Below, in pieces: positions 50,771-60,092 of a stretch of 64,000 bases of DNA; the first letter of the stretch is position 1; each line of letters begins with the position of its first letter. Position numbers and translations under genes: made by a program. This DNA comes from Oscillospiraceae bacterium (GTDB lineage: Bacteria > Bacillota > Clostridia > Oscillospirales > Oscillospiraceae): the NCBI GenBank assembly GCA_017622295.1, contig JAGARK010000016.1, positions 80,328-144,327 of the forward strand, given 5' to 3'. The notes below the pieces were generated by a model. That model searched no databases. It was not told the origin of the DNA and saw nothing but the letters and a program-made list of their open reading frames with translations.

Positions 50771-53700
50771 TTATTCGCTTACAGGTTCCGTGCTCTGAGG
50801 CTCGGTTTCCTGTACCGCTTCAGGCTCCGTGGCAATGGGCTCCTGCTCCGCAGGAAGCTCCTCCACAGCTTCAGCCTGCTCAGTGGTTTCTTCCTCTGCA
50901 GGCTCCGCAACGATCTCTTCCTCACCAGGATTGACCTCTTCGGTCACTTCCTCGGAAATGATCTCCTGAACGGGCTCCTCGGGGATCTGCACTGTCTGAA
51001 CAGGCTCCTCTTCCCTGGCGATGAACTCACCGCAGATGATGAACTCTGCCTCCAGACAGCTGATGACAGCATCCTCGTCGTAGGAATCCACCGGCTCGGT
51101 AGCAGTGACCAGAATCAGGACCTCATCGCCCTTGCGGACTTCCATGGACACATTCTCATTCTCAGTCCATGCTTCTTCCTGCTCGTCATACTCCCAGAGA
51201 GTAACTTCCTCCTCCGTACGCTGATTGATCAGCGTTATATTGGCACGGATGTCTTTAAGCTCGTTTTCCTCGTCCAGAACAAAGGTCAGGGTGCCTTCCT
51301 CGGTGGCCTTCCAGGTGTAGTAGTAACCCACACTTTCAGCCTCCAGGGAAACTTCGACCTTTTCAAGATCCTTGTCCTTCAGCTCCAAAGGATTCTCTTC
51401 GGTACCCTCAGGCTCTTCCTCCCGGGCCGCAGCCTGCTGGACAGGTGCGGGTTCAGAAGATACAAAGGATACGGTCACAGCGCTTTCAACCGCGGGATAG
51501 CTGGCACTGTGTGCCACCACATTCAGGTAGACCACATCGCCGGCGCTGACGCTCATGGTGATGGGAGATACCGGCTTGTTGGAATCCCAGACAGAGACGG
51601 TTTCGTAGTTGCCCTGATGGATCAGGGTTGCATTGAGCACCTTGGTATCCTCCACTGCGACGGACAGTTCACCATCACTGGGAGCAGTCCAGGTGTAGTA
51701 ATAACCTTCATCCTGGCCGGCGGGCAGCTGAACCAGAACATTGCCCGGCTTCAGTGCTTCGGGGTTTTCCAGATGGCCCAGCAGATACTCGAAGTCCAGG
51801 GAATAGGTCTTTGCCACATCACTGGTGGAAACCAGCATGATCTCCAGCGGGTTGTTCATATCCGTTTCGGGAGTGAACAGAGAAATCACGCCATTTGCAT
51901 CTGCGCTGTAGCTGACGCCCTTGATGGTCAGAGTCAGATCCGCTGCATCATGGATGGTCAGCATCTGCTCGCCGATTCTGGTGTAAGCATAGACCGTATG
52001 GCCGGAAATCAAAGGAATGCGTACATGGTTGGAAGACATGTACAGCATCAGCTCCTCACTGCCGCTGACGCTGCAGGAAAGGGTGATTTCACTTTCTTCC
52101 GCTGCATCACCTGCACGGATGCCGATCAGTAGCTCATCCCCCGCGGAAACCAGATTGGAAACCACAGGATATCCAAAGCCGTTGACCCAGCCGTCTGCGC
52201 TCTGGGTGAATTCGACGCCGCTGGTGATGTTGCGAATGGAGACATCATAGCCCTCCACCGCTTCATTCATCATCACTGCGGACAGCACGCCCTCAGAATC
52301 AGAGGTCCAGCTGTAATAATAGCTGTCAGTACCCGCAGGAATGGTGCAGATCAGATAACTGACACTGTCAACAGCCTCGGGGTTCTGCTCCGTGCCCACA
52401 GGTGCGTCAATGGAAATAACATAGTCCGCATCAGACTCGGAATTGTTGGTAATTCCAAAGATACCGGACTCGGTAATCGTCACAGACAGTTCTCCAGTCT
52501 CGGAGGTAAATACTTCCCCATCCTGCACCACAGTCAGATCCGCGCCGGAAATGGTTGCCACCAGACCAACCGCATCGGCAGAACAATACCAGGTCTTGCC
52601 GGAAGGCACAGTGATGGTGTTCTCACCGTTTTCCAGAATGACGGGATTACTTGTGGAGCCGTAGGCAGCCTCGAAAGAGGCTTCAATCACCAGATCGACT
52701 GCAGGATAGCTGGAATTTCTGGAAGTAATATTGAGGATGACCTCCTGCCCGGCGCTGATCTCCATGGTCATGGGATTGGTAACGGTGTTCATATCCCACA
52801 GATTCACGGTATCGTAATTGCTCTGATTGCTCAGAGTCATATTGGCAAGCTTGAGATAGCTCTCACCAACCTGGATCGTCAGAATACCATCATCCTCAGC
52901 AGTCCAGGTGTAGCAGTAGCCGTCATCGTTGCCCTCAGGCACATTGACGGAGGTCTGGCCCAGCTTGAGCTGCTCGGGGTTGTACATATGACCCAGAGGA
53001 TACTCGAAGGTCATGGTGTAGGTCTTTGCGGCCTGGCTGGTGCTGACCAGCTTGATCTCGACGGGATGGCGGGGATCGGATTCGGGCGTAACCAGCTTGA
53101 TGACGCCGCTGCCGTCGGGACCATACTCCTCACCATTGATAATCAGCTTCAGATCTGCAGCGTCATGAACCGTCAGAATCTGCTCGCCTTCTCTGGTGTG
53201 GGCATACACCTCAATCCAGGAAGCAGCGGGGATCTTCACGGTGCCGTTTGTGATGCTGAACATCACATCACTGGTACCGCTGACAGATGTGACCGACGTG
53301 ATCTGTGCCACGGTGGCGCGTTCGCCGCCGCTCACTGTCACAATAATCTGAACCTCGTCACCGATCTCAACCAGATTGGAAACCGTGGGATACACGCCGC
53401 CGCTGAGCCATCCATCGGTGCTCAGGGACATGGCGGAAGCCTTGGTCAGATTGTTGACGGTGACATCATAAGTAACGTCGGCGCTGCTGTCAGTCAGGTT
53501 GAGCACCTCCATGACATTGACGGAAAGGACACCGGTCTGATCCGCCGTCCAGCTGTAATAGTAACCCTCATAATCGGAGGATACGCTGGCAGTGGCGCTT
53601 CCAAGAGTCTCCAGAATCTCAGGATCCGCTTCGCCGCCCTGGGGATACACAAAGCTAACAGTGTAAGACAGCTCCGCATCACTGTTGTTACCGAAGACCA

Positions 53701-54979
53701 GCTCAACAGGCGCCTCAGCATCCTGCGCTGCGGGGATCCGCAGGTTCACGATGCCCTGTGCGTCCGCGCCATAAGTCACATTGTCGTACATGACATAGGC
53801 GTTTTCGTTTTCGATGGTCAGGGTCATGCCGCCGACATTGTACACATTGTAGTGCACATAGCTTTCGGCAGGAATCAGCGCGGTCTCGAAGCTTTCGCGG
53901 CCCTCCATATCCTCTTCATAGGGATTGGTCACAGAGCCGGGAGCGCCGGAAACGGTGCCCGCAAGCACGACTTCTGCCTCTGTTTCGGCAGGTGTGACGG
54001 CCACATGGATAATGGCCTCATCGCCGGTAAGCAGATCCACACTGATGGTTCCGTCGGCGCTGTCAGCCAGAGAAACCGTCTGTTCACCAACGGTGATGGA
54101 AACATCGTACTGCACCTCTTCAGGGGTCACGCTTTCCACCCGGAAAGCAAGATTGCAGTTGAATTCTGCCGTCCAGCTGTAGTAATAGCCGTCCGGATAA
54201 TCCGCATTCAGCTTGACGGTCATGGAGGCAATATCCTCCAGAACCTCGGGATTCTGCATCGTGCCCATGGGCGCTGCAAACTTCATGGTATAAATCTCTT
54301 CAGCATCGGACTTGTTGCCCAGCTGAACAGACACAGGCGTCACTTCATCCACTGCGGTCAGCTTCACCATCACGAGGCCGTTTTCATCGGCTTCATAGGT
54401 ATTGCCGTCGTAAACGACATAAGCGTCCGCATCTTCGATGTTCAGGACCATACCATTTGCCTGGTAGAAATTATAGAAGATTTCGCCCTCAACGGGAATC
54501 ATAACGGAACCAACGGACACCTCAGTTTCTTCACCAACACTCAGGAACTCGGTATATGCGTTGTTCACCGTACCGGGAGCATCCACCTCCAGAACCTCAG
54601 GCTCTGTGGGCTTGGTTTCCTCCTCATCGCCGGTACCGACATCAGGTACCTCGGAACCGGTAAAGCCGCCGGTACCGCCGGGAGTGGAATTGCCGCCGGC
54701 AGAAGAGTCCTCCTCTTCCTCCTCGGGCTCCGTCTCCTCAGTGGGTTCGGTGCTCTCTTCAGTGGGTTCCGTGCTTTCCTCGGTGGGTTCCTCCGTTGCC
54801 ACGGGCGCATCTGTTGCAGGGGCATTCTCCGTAACAGGAGTCGTTGCCTGCAACTCAGTATTTGTGGGCTGTTTGCCGTTGTCACCGGATTTTCCGATAC
54901 AGCCAGCCAGCAGCGCCACGCAAAGAACCATACAAGCCAATCCGATCAGCAATCCGATTCGCTTTAAGTTATTCTTCAT
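50771..54979 (-). CDS. Large lipoprotein with six GYYYxWTA beta-sandwich-like modules
   Basis: 1402 residues. Lipoprotein signal with lipobox LLAGC (Cys27), then a Thr/Glu/Pro-rich low-complexity stalk (about 40-135). The body has alternating modules: one type reads FYNFYxxNGMVLNIEDADAYVVYDGNTY, and the other reads GYYYSWTA or variants. Six copies of the latter occur (GYYYSWTAE, GYYYSWTAD, GYCYTWTAE, SYYYSWTSD, GYYYTWTAP, GYYYTWKAT). The C-terminus is another Glu-rich stretch. Modules are of the pre-peptidase/jelly-roll or CBM-like kind, but I cannot assign a ligand. A related pair of modules occurs in the 1054-residue lipoprotein. It is the last gene of the operon. AAGGAGAGAG precedes the start. 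Confidence 0.78.
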   Translation of the reverse strand: MKNNLKRIGLLIGLACMVLCVALLAGCIGKSGDNGKQPTNTELQATTPVTENAPATDAPVATEEPTEESTEPTEESTEPTEETEPEEEEEDSSAGGNSTPGGTGGFTGSEVPDVGTGDEEETKPTEPEVLEVDAPGTVNNAYTEFLSVGEETEVSVGSVMIPVEGEIFYNFYQANGMVLNIEDADAYVVYDGNTYEADENGLVMVKLTAVDEVTPVSVQLGNKSDAEEIYTMKFAAPMGTMQNPEVLEDIASMTVKLNADYPDGYYYSWTAEFNCNLAFRVESVTPEEVQYDVSITVGEQTVSLADSADGTISVDLLTGDEAIIHVAVTPAETEAEVVLAGTVSGAPGSVTNPYEEDMEGRESFETALIPAESYVHYNVYNVGGMTLTIENENAYVMYDNVTYGADAQGIVNLRIPAAQDAEAPVELVFGNNSDAELSYTVSFVYPQGGEADPEILETLGSATASVSSDYEGYYYSWTADQTGVLSVNVMEVLNLTDSSADVTYDVTVNNLTKASAMSLSTDGWLSGGVYPTVSNLVEIGDEVQIIVTVSGGERATVAQITSVTSVSGTSDVMFSITNGTVKIPAASWIEVYAHTREGEQILTVHDAADLKLIINGEEYGPDGSGVIKLVTPESDPRHPVEIKLVSTSQAAKTYTMTFEYPLGHMYNPEQLKLGQTSVNVPEGNDDGYCYTWTAEDDGILTIQVGESYLKLANMTLSNQSNYDTVNLWDMNTVTNPMTMEISAGQEVILNITSRNSSYPAVDLVIEASFEAAYGSTSNPVILENGENTITVPSGKTWYCSADAVGLVATISGADLTVVQDGEVFTSETGELSVTITESGIFGITNNSESDADYVISIDAPVGTEQNPEAVDSVSYLICTIPAGTDSYYYSWTSDSEGVLSAVMMNEAVEGYDVSIRNITSGVEFTQSADGWVNGFGYPVVSNLVSAGDELLIGIRAGDAAEESEITLSCSVSGSEELMLYMSSNHVRIPLISGHTVYAYTRIGEQMLTIHDAADLTLTIKGVSYSADANGVISLFTPETDMNNPLEIMLVSTSDVAKTYSLDFEYLLGHLENPEALKPGNVLVQLPAGQDEGYYYTWTAPSDGELSVAVEDTKVLNATLIHQGNYETVSVWDSNKPVSPITMSVSAGDVVYLNVVAHSASYPAVESAVTVSFVSSEPAPVQQAAAREEEPEGTEENPLELKDKDLEKVEVSLEAESVGYYYTWKATEEGTLTFVLDEENELKDIRANITLINQRTEEEVTLWEYDEQEEAWTENENVSMEVRKGDEVLILVTATEPVDSYDEDAVISCLEAEFIICGEFIAREEEPVQTVQIPEEPVQEIISEEVTEEVNPGEEEIVAEPAEEETTEQAEAVEELPAEQEPIATEPEAVQETEPQSTEPVSE

Positions 54980-55040
54980 GGCTCTCTCTCCTTCATTGTT
55001 TTTGTAACAATGGCCGTAGGCCCTTCCGAGGCCGCCGAGA

Positions 55041-55466
55041 TTACTCAGCAGCCTTCAGAGTAATGGTCAGTTCGGTGGAACCGTCTTCGAAATAGAATTC
55101 CCGCTCCTCAGTGCTGTAGGTGAAACCTGCGGGCATAGCCAGGAAGCTCACCTTATAATCGGCCTCCTGAACGTTAAACTCCGCAACACCGGATTCATTG
55201 GTCATGCCGGGGAAACAGGTATCCAGGCAAATCTGAACCATGGCGCCGGCAATGCCGTTGCCCTCTTCGTCAACGACAGTGACAGAGTAGTTGGTCAGGC
55301 CGGAGTCAGCAGCTTCAGTCTCGGGTACAGCCTCGGTGGGAGCTTCGGTTGCGGGAGCTTCAGTGGGAGCTTCGGTAGCTTCCGCGTTATTGCCGCCGCA
55401 GGCGCACAGGCTCAGAGCCATGCACAGAACCAGAAGCAGTGCAGCAATATTTTTGATGGTCTTCAT
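55041..55466 (-). CDS. Small lipoprotein with one Ig-like (CNA-B/carboxypeptidase-regulatory) domain
   Basis: 141 residues. Signal peptide with lipobox LCAC (Cys23), an Ala/Pro/Thr/Glu linker (TEAPTEAPATEAPTEA), then one beta domain (about 58-139, YSVTVVDEEGNGIAGAMVQICLD). The beta domain resembles the N-terminal domains of the two thioredoxin-like lipoproteins in the same operon, so this may be a stand-alone version. AAGGAGGAAAAA lies upstream of the start. A GC-rich hairpin without U tract lies between it and the preceding gene. Confidence 0.8.
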   Translation of the reverse strand: MKTIKNIAALLLVLCMALSLCACGGNNAEATEAPTEAPATEAPTEAVPETEAADSGLTNYSVTVVDEEGNGIAGAMVQICLDTCFPGMTNESGVAEFNVQEADYKVSFLAMPAGFTYSTEEREFYFEDGSTELTITLKAAE

Positions 55467-55547
55467 AATGGTTTTTCCTCCTTCATTTCCGGCAGATTTG
55501 ATTCATCCGCGGAATGAAACGCAATTTTCAGATTTCTCTGCGATCCC

Positions 55548-55573
55548 GGCTCCCCCGCATAGGCGGGGAAGCC
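55548..55573 (-). other. Intercistronic hairpin inside the lipoprotein operon
   Basis: An 11-bp stem with one mismatch (55548-55558 with 55563-55573, GGCTCCCCCGC) and a four-base loop. It has no U tract, so it may protect or process the upstream message rather than end it. Confidence 0.4.
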
Positions 55574-55584
55574 TTTAAATCGCA

Positions 55585-58500
55585 TTACTTAAAATAGCAG
55601 CATGCAAACATCCAGGCAACATTTGCATTCAGACCGGCCAGCTCGACAAACAGATAGTTTGCATTCTCTGCATCCCACCATCCGGCGTAATCGCCGCCCT
55701 GCTGGATCATGTACATCAGATCCTCATTCAGCGGATACAGACCGTAGGTCTCGTCCATAGACTGACAATATGCAGTCATCAGAGGTGCATAATCTTCCTT
55801 TCGGATTGCGACGCCCTCTTCGTAGAACACCTGCTTGAAGCCGGTGCCGTACTGGCTGGTAACGCCGAACATATTGGAGAACTGAATGTACGGAGCGGTC
55901 TGGCCCAGGTTCACATAGACCAGAGGACCGGTTGCGGAATTCAGATGGTAGTAACCATCGGAACCCAGGACCAGCGTGTGGCTTCCTGCCGTCAGATCAA
56001 AGTAGGTAAGGGTCTTTCCGGATGCACCGGTGACCTTATACACTTCTGTGGGCGAGCCTGCACCCTCGTAGACTTCTGCGGGTAGGTCACTTTCATCCAA
56101 AACAGCATCGCCGATTCGGGTGACGATCAGCACAGCATCGGAGCTCTTGGTGAGACCAATAACATAGCTAATACCCAGCATGCTTTCCTTCACGTTGATC
56201 GTAAAGGCATTATTCTCCAGATCGATGTCGTTCAGGTTCGGGAATGTGGAAGCACCCCAATAACTAACCTCTGCACTGGAATTCGCAGCGGTAATCTGGT
56301 AAGTACCGGACACCTCGGGAGTGAACAGATAGTAGTTGTAAACATTGGACTGCATGCCGGAGATATAGGTAGCGCCATCATACACATGATATGCAATACC
56401 CACGGAGCTGCCGCCGACGTGGAGCTCCTCACCCTCTGTGCCGCACTTTTCATAGGCGGTAATAGTGATGGAGGTCTTGTCTGCTGAAAGGACTGCGTCT
56501 GCGGTATTATACCAGTAAGAACCGGAGAATGCCAGAGATACGGTATAATTGCCCTCAGCCAGCTGATGGGTCACGGTACCATCAGCGCCGACCTGCTTCA
56601 TGGCTACAAAGCTGCCGTCCTCCTTCAGGAAGGTGACAGACACATTCTGGATGGGCTTGCCGCTGTAGTCCACTACCTTGACGGTGTAGTCAATGCCGCT
56701 GGCGCTGTTGCTGCCGGCAGTCATGGAAGCGGTCAGCGTCGTGGCGCCGTCCTCGAAGGTAAAGCTGCCATCCACATAGCCGTCGGCGATGACATAAACG
56801 GTATAGGTATCCTTATCCAGCGTCAGCTTGATCTGGCCGGTGGCATCGGTGTAGCCCTGGCTGCCGCCCATTGCCACCAGCGCACCGGAGATGGGAGCAC
56901 CGGAAGCATCAACCACCGTAACGGTGTAGTCGGTCAGCACCACTTCCTTTTTGTCCAGCTTGATGGAAATATTGGGAATGGCTTCCGTCAGGGTGAAATT
57001 GCTGGTATTTCCGGTGTAACCGGAGGGGAACTTCAATGTTACCGCATAGGTTCCGGGTACCAGTTTGGTGGCTGCCACACCGGACTCGTTGGTTGTCAGA
57101 GGAACAGAGGTGCCATCTACATCCAGGTACACCGTTGCGCCGGAAATGGGGGCTCTGCTTTCGTCGGTAATCGAGACGGAATAGATGATCTTCTCTGCCT
57201 GCTCATCATCCTCACTGCCATCATCTTCGCCGACGTAGGCATTGAAACTGAAATTACCCGAGGGATAGGAACCGCTGCTGTCCGGCAGCGTGGACACAAT
57301 CAGCTGAACACTGTTGCCTGCACTGATCTTGACAGACAGAATGGGATTACCTGCCTCAGACTTTCCCGCATCCTCGCTCAGAATCCGGTAAGCACCGGTG
57401 CTCAGATTATACAGCGTATAGCCGTAGGGAACGCCTGCGGTAACGCCGGTCAGCTCAACAGTCAGAACGCCGGCTTCCTTTGCACGGTACAGATAGTAAA
57501 CACCCTGGCTGTTGCCTGCGGGAACCTTCACATTGAACTCACCCAGTTCCATGGTATAAGGATTGCCGATGGTGCCCGTGGGCATTGCAAGGTTTACCTT
57601 AAAGATTTTCGTTTCCTCGCCGTTATTGCCGAAGCCTAGCACAACAGCTGAGGAGGTATCGGCAGAAGTAACGGCCAGGCTGACCGTACCGTTGGACGGT
57701 GAATAGGTCTTGTTATTATAAACAATGTATGCGTCCTTGTCCTTGATGGAAACATACCGGGTACCGGTAATCTTGTAGACATTCACATACACGACCTCGC
57801 CGGGTTCGACCTGAACCTCAAAGCTTGTTACACCGCCAACGTCAGTAGGGTTTTCGAAATCATCTTCATCATCTTCGCTCTCGATTTCTTCCAGATCCTT
57901 CACCACAGTCTGCTCATAGTCTTCCGCGGTAAAGAATGCGAAGATATCCTCAAAGGTCTCGCTGTCAGTGACGCTGCCCATGTGCATAAAGCTGATCACA
58001 CCATAGCGGTCAATGACCACAGTGGTGGGATAGCCGGTCAGCTGCATGGCAGACTCCCAGGAGCTGCTGCACTGTGCCATGGGGAAAGTCAGACCCAATT
58101 CCTTCTGGAATGCTGCGATGGCTTCATCGTCCGCATTCACAGGGTTCAGCGCCAAAATCTCGATCTTGTCGCTGTACTTTTCATAAGCCTCCTGCAGCGA
58201 AGGGAATTCCGCCTTGCAGGGAGAGCATTCAACGTACCAGAAATTCAGAACAACAGCTTCCTTCTGCTCCAGCAGCTCGGAAAGCTTGTATTCTGTTCCG
58301 TCACATGCAGTGACGGTAAAGTCAAACATGGCATCTCCCAGCTTGACCTGAATGCCTGCCAGGGCATCCTCATCGACCAGCTCCATGGGCAGACGAATCT
58401 GCGTATCGGCACCGGTGATGCTGTAATATTCCTCAACCACATAGCCCGTAGGCACATCCTTCAGCACAGCCACATAGCTGCCGCTGGAAGTATCGGAAAA

Positions 58501-58749
58501 AGAGATCTGACCGGCATCGTCCGTCTTTGCAAACCATACCAGATCTGCCAGGGACTTATCGGTGTAAATGTACACACCGATCCCCGCCAGCGGCATTCCC
58601 TTCTCCGTGGAGACGGTGACGGTATAGTTACCATCGGGGCTGGTCTGTGCGGTGGGTTCCGGTTCCTGCTTTCGGCAGGCAAACATTGAGATGCTCATGC
58701 AAAACACAAGGCAAAAGGCTAAGATTCTTCTCAGTCTTTTCATTGTCAT
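55585..58749 (-). CDS. Large lipoprotein with TlpA/ResA-like thioredoxin domain (CSPC) and Ig-like repeats
   Basis: 1054 residues. Signal with lipobox MFAC (Cys25). N-terminal Ig-like domain (about 40-120), then a thioredoxin-like domain (about 135-290) with active site CSPC (Cys175/Cys178) and a cis-Pro segment LTGYPTTVVID (Pro241). Next come modules like those of the 1402-residue protein, four CNA-B/Ig-like repeats (YSVSITDESRAPISGATVYLDVDG, YTVTVVDASGAPISGALVAM, YTVKVVDYSGKPIQNVSVTF), and a C-terminal region of about 270 residues shared with the 422-residue lipoprotein (GYYHLNSATGPLVYVNLG, LYPLNEDL, WMFACCYFK). It probably acts on extracytoplasmic thiols; the partner is unknown. The start at 58749 is the best of three in-frame ATGs but uncertain by a few residues. 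Confidence 0.82.
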   Translation of the reverse strand: MTMKRLRRILAFCLVFCMSISMFACRKQEPEPTAQTSPDGNYTVTVSTEKGMPLAGIGVYIYTDKSLADLVWFAKTDDAGQISFSDTSSGSYVAVLKDVPTGYVVEEYYSITGADTQIRLPMELVDEDALAGIQVKLGDAMFDFTVTACDGTEYKLSELLEQKEAVVLNFWYVECSPCKAEFPSLQEAYEKYSDKIEILALNPVNADDEAIAAFQKELGLTFPMAQCSSSWESAMQLTGYPTTVVIDRYGVISFMHMGSVTDSETFEDIFAFFTAEDYEQTVVKDLEEIESEDDEDDFENPTDVGGVTSFEVQVEPGEVVYVNVYKITGTRYVSIKDKDAYIVYNNKTYSPSNGTVSLAVTSADTSSAVVLGFGNNGEETKIFKVNLAMPTGTIGNPYTMELGEFNVKVPAGNSQGVYYLYRAKEAGVLTVELTGVTAGVPYGYTLYNLSTGAYRILSEDAGKSEAGNPILSVKISAGNSVQLIVSTLPDSSGSYPSGNFSFNAYVGEDDGSEDDEQAEKIIYSVSITDESRAPISGATVYLDVDGTSVPLTTNESGVAATKLVPGTYAVTLKFPSGYTGNTSNFTLTEAIPNISIKLDKKEVVLTDYTVTVVDASGAPISGALVAMGGSQGYTDATGQIKLTLDKDTYTVYVIADGYVDGSFTFEDGATTLTASMTAGSNSASGIDYTVKVVDYSGKPIQNVSVTFLKEDGSFVAMKQVGADGTVTHQLAEGNYTVSLAFSGSYWYNTADAVLSADKTSITITAYEKCGTEGEELHVGGSSVGIAYHVYDGATYISGMQSNVYNYYLFTPEVSGTYQITAANSSAEVSYWGASTFPNLNDIDLENNAFTINVKESMLGISYVIGLTKSSDAVLIVTRIGDAVLDESDLPAEVYEGAGSPTEVYKVTGASGKTLTYFDLTAGSHTLVLGSDGYYHLNSATGPLVYVNLGQTAPYIQFSNMFGVTSQYGTGFKQVFYEEGVAIRKEDYAPLMTAYCQSMDETYGLYPLNEDLMYMIQQGGDYAGWWDAENANYLFVELAGLNANVAWMFACCYFK

Positions 58750-58789
58750 AACATTACACGCTCCCAACATAATAGTTGATTATGTATGA

Positions 58790-60058
58790 TTATCCTGCAA
58801 TATAGCAGCACATGAACAGCCAGGCGATCTCGGAATTAATGCCGGGGACCATATTGCCGTTCTCGTCCACAAACAGATAGGAAGAGCTGCTGGAATCGAA
58901 CCACTCGGAGTGGTCGCCGCGCTGCTGAATGATGTACTTCAGATCCTCGGTCAGAGGATAGACGCCATTGGACTCATCCATGCAGGCGATGTACTCCAGC
59001 AGGCACTCGGTGTAGCTTTCCTTCTTGACGAACTCGCCGTTCTCATCGTAGAAGTACTTGCTGACGCCTGAGTTATCCAGAATGGTCTTGAAGGAATCCA
59101 GATAATTGCCGTCCTTGCCCAGATTGACCAGGACCAGAGGACCATCAGCAGAATCCAGATGGTAGAAGCCATCCTTCTCGTTCAGGACCAGATTGTACTT
59201 GCCGGTTTCGGCAGTCAGATCAAACTCCTTCAGGGAAGCGCCGGCGGGCAGCGTATAGGGAGCCAGCTCAGCGGTGGTCTCATAGATCATCCAGGGCTCA
59301 TCGGCCAGAGTGCGCTCTGCTTCGCCGATGCGCTCAATGGCCAGGGTGCAGCCGTCTGCATCCGCGGCCTCAATGCCGATGACCAGGGTGGTGGTACCAC
59401 TGTCGCCGGTGCCGATCATGCTGGCGCTGATGGAAACGGTAAAGGCATTGTCGGTCACCTCAGCCAGATTGTTTTCCTGAACGAAGTGGGGCGCGCCGTA
59501 GTAGCCGATCTGACCGGCATCTTCAATCACGGAAAACTCATAGGTACCGGCGATGCTGGGGGTGAACAGGAAATAGTTCATCTTGCCAGCCTCCAGATCA
59601 ACTCTGGTACAGCCGGTGGAGACCCGGTAAGCGTTGTAGCTCTCATCCCGGACCACCAGGGTGGAAGCCTCAGCTGCAGGAGTGTAAGAAAGAACAACTT
59701 CCAGCTCGGTCTTGCTTGCGGACAGATTCAGATCAGCAGCATCATAATAGTAGCTGCCTTCGGTATCGGTGAACATCAGTTCAACCTGATAATCACCCTT
59801 GGCCATGACCTTCGCGGCCACGCCGTTGGCATCAACCACCTGCATGGCGGCCTGCTGGCCGTTGCTCATGAAGCGGACGATGACACCTTCGGTGTAGGGG
59901 TTGCCGAGTGCATCGGCAACCTTCACCTGATAATTTGCTTCGCCGGAGCCTACGCTGACGCCGCTTTCAGGCTTTTCGCCGCCGCAGGCACTCAGCATTA
60001 AAGCAACGCACAGAAGCATTGCCAAAACCAGCACGCTGGTTCTTCTCTTGTTAGTCAT
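58790..60058 (-). CDS. Lipoprotein with shared C-terminal GYYH/CCYY module
   Basis: 422 residues. Signal with lipobox LSAC (Cys25), an Ig-like domain (about 42-125), a middle beta region (FLFTPSIAGTYEF), and a C-terminal part paralogous to the 1054-residue lipoprotein: GFYHLDSADGPLVLVNLG, YPLTEDLKYIIQQRGDHSEW and final AWLFMCCYIAG. It has no thioredoxin domain. I do not recognise the C-terminal module as a named family. It lies 34 bases after the first lipoprotein gene and 40 before the next, so it belongs to the same operon. Confidence 0.8.
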   Translation of the reverse strand: MTNKRRTSVLVLAMLLCVALMLSACGGEKPESGVSVGSGEANYQVKVADALGNPYTEGVIVRFMSNGQQAAMQVVDANGVAAKVMAKGDYQVELMFTDTEGSYYYDAADLNLSASKTELEVVLSYTPAAEASTLVVRDESYNAYRVSTGCTRVDLEAGKMNYFLFTPSIAGTYEFSVIEDAGQIGYYGAPHFVQENNLAEVTDNAFTVSISASMIGTGDSGTTTLVIGIEAADADGCTLAIERIGEAERTLADEPWMIYETTAELAPYTLPAGASLKEFDLTAETGKYNLVLNEKDGFYHLDSADGPLVLVNLGKDGNYLDSFKTILDNSGVSKYFYDENGEFVKKESYTECLLEYIACMDESNGVYPLTEDLKYIIQQRGDHSEWFDSSSSSYLFVDENGNMVPGINSEIAWLFMCCYIAG

Positions 60059-60092
60059 TGAAAAATCTCCTTGGGAAATCGGTGCTTAAAGA

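Noticed and set aside
52988-54967. 659-codon plus-strand open frame opposite the large lipoprotein
   Set aside because: Antisense shadow; the minus frame has a signal peptide, lipobox and repeats.
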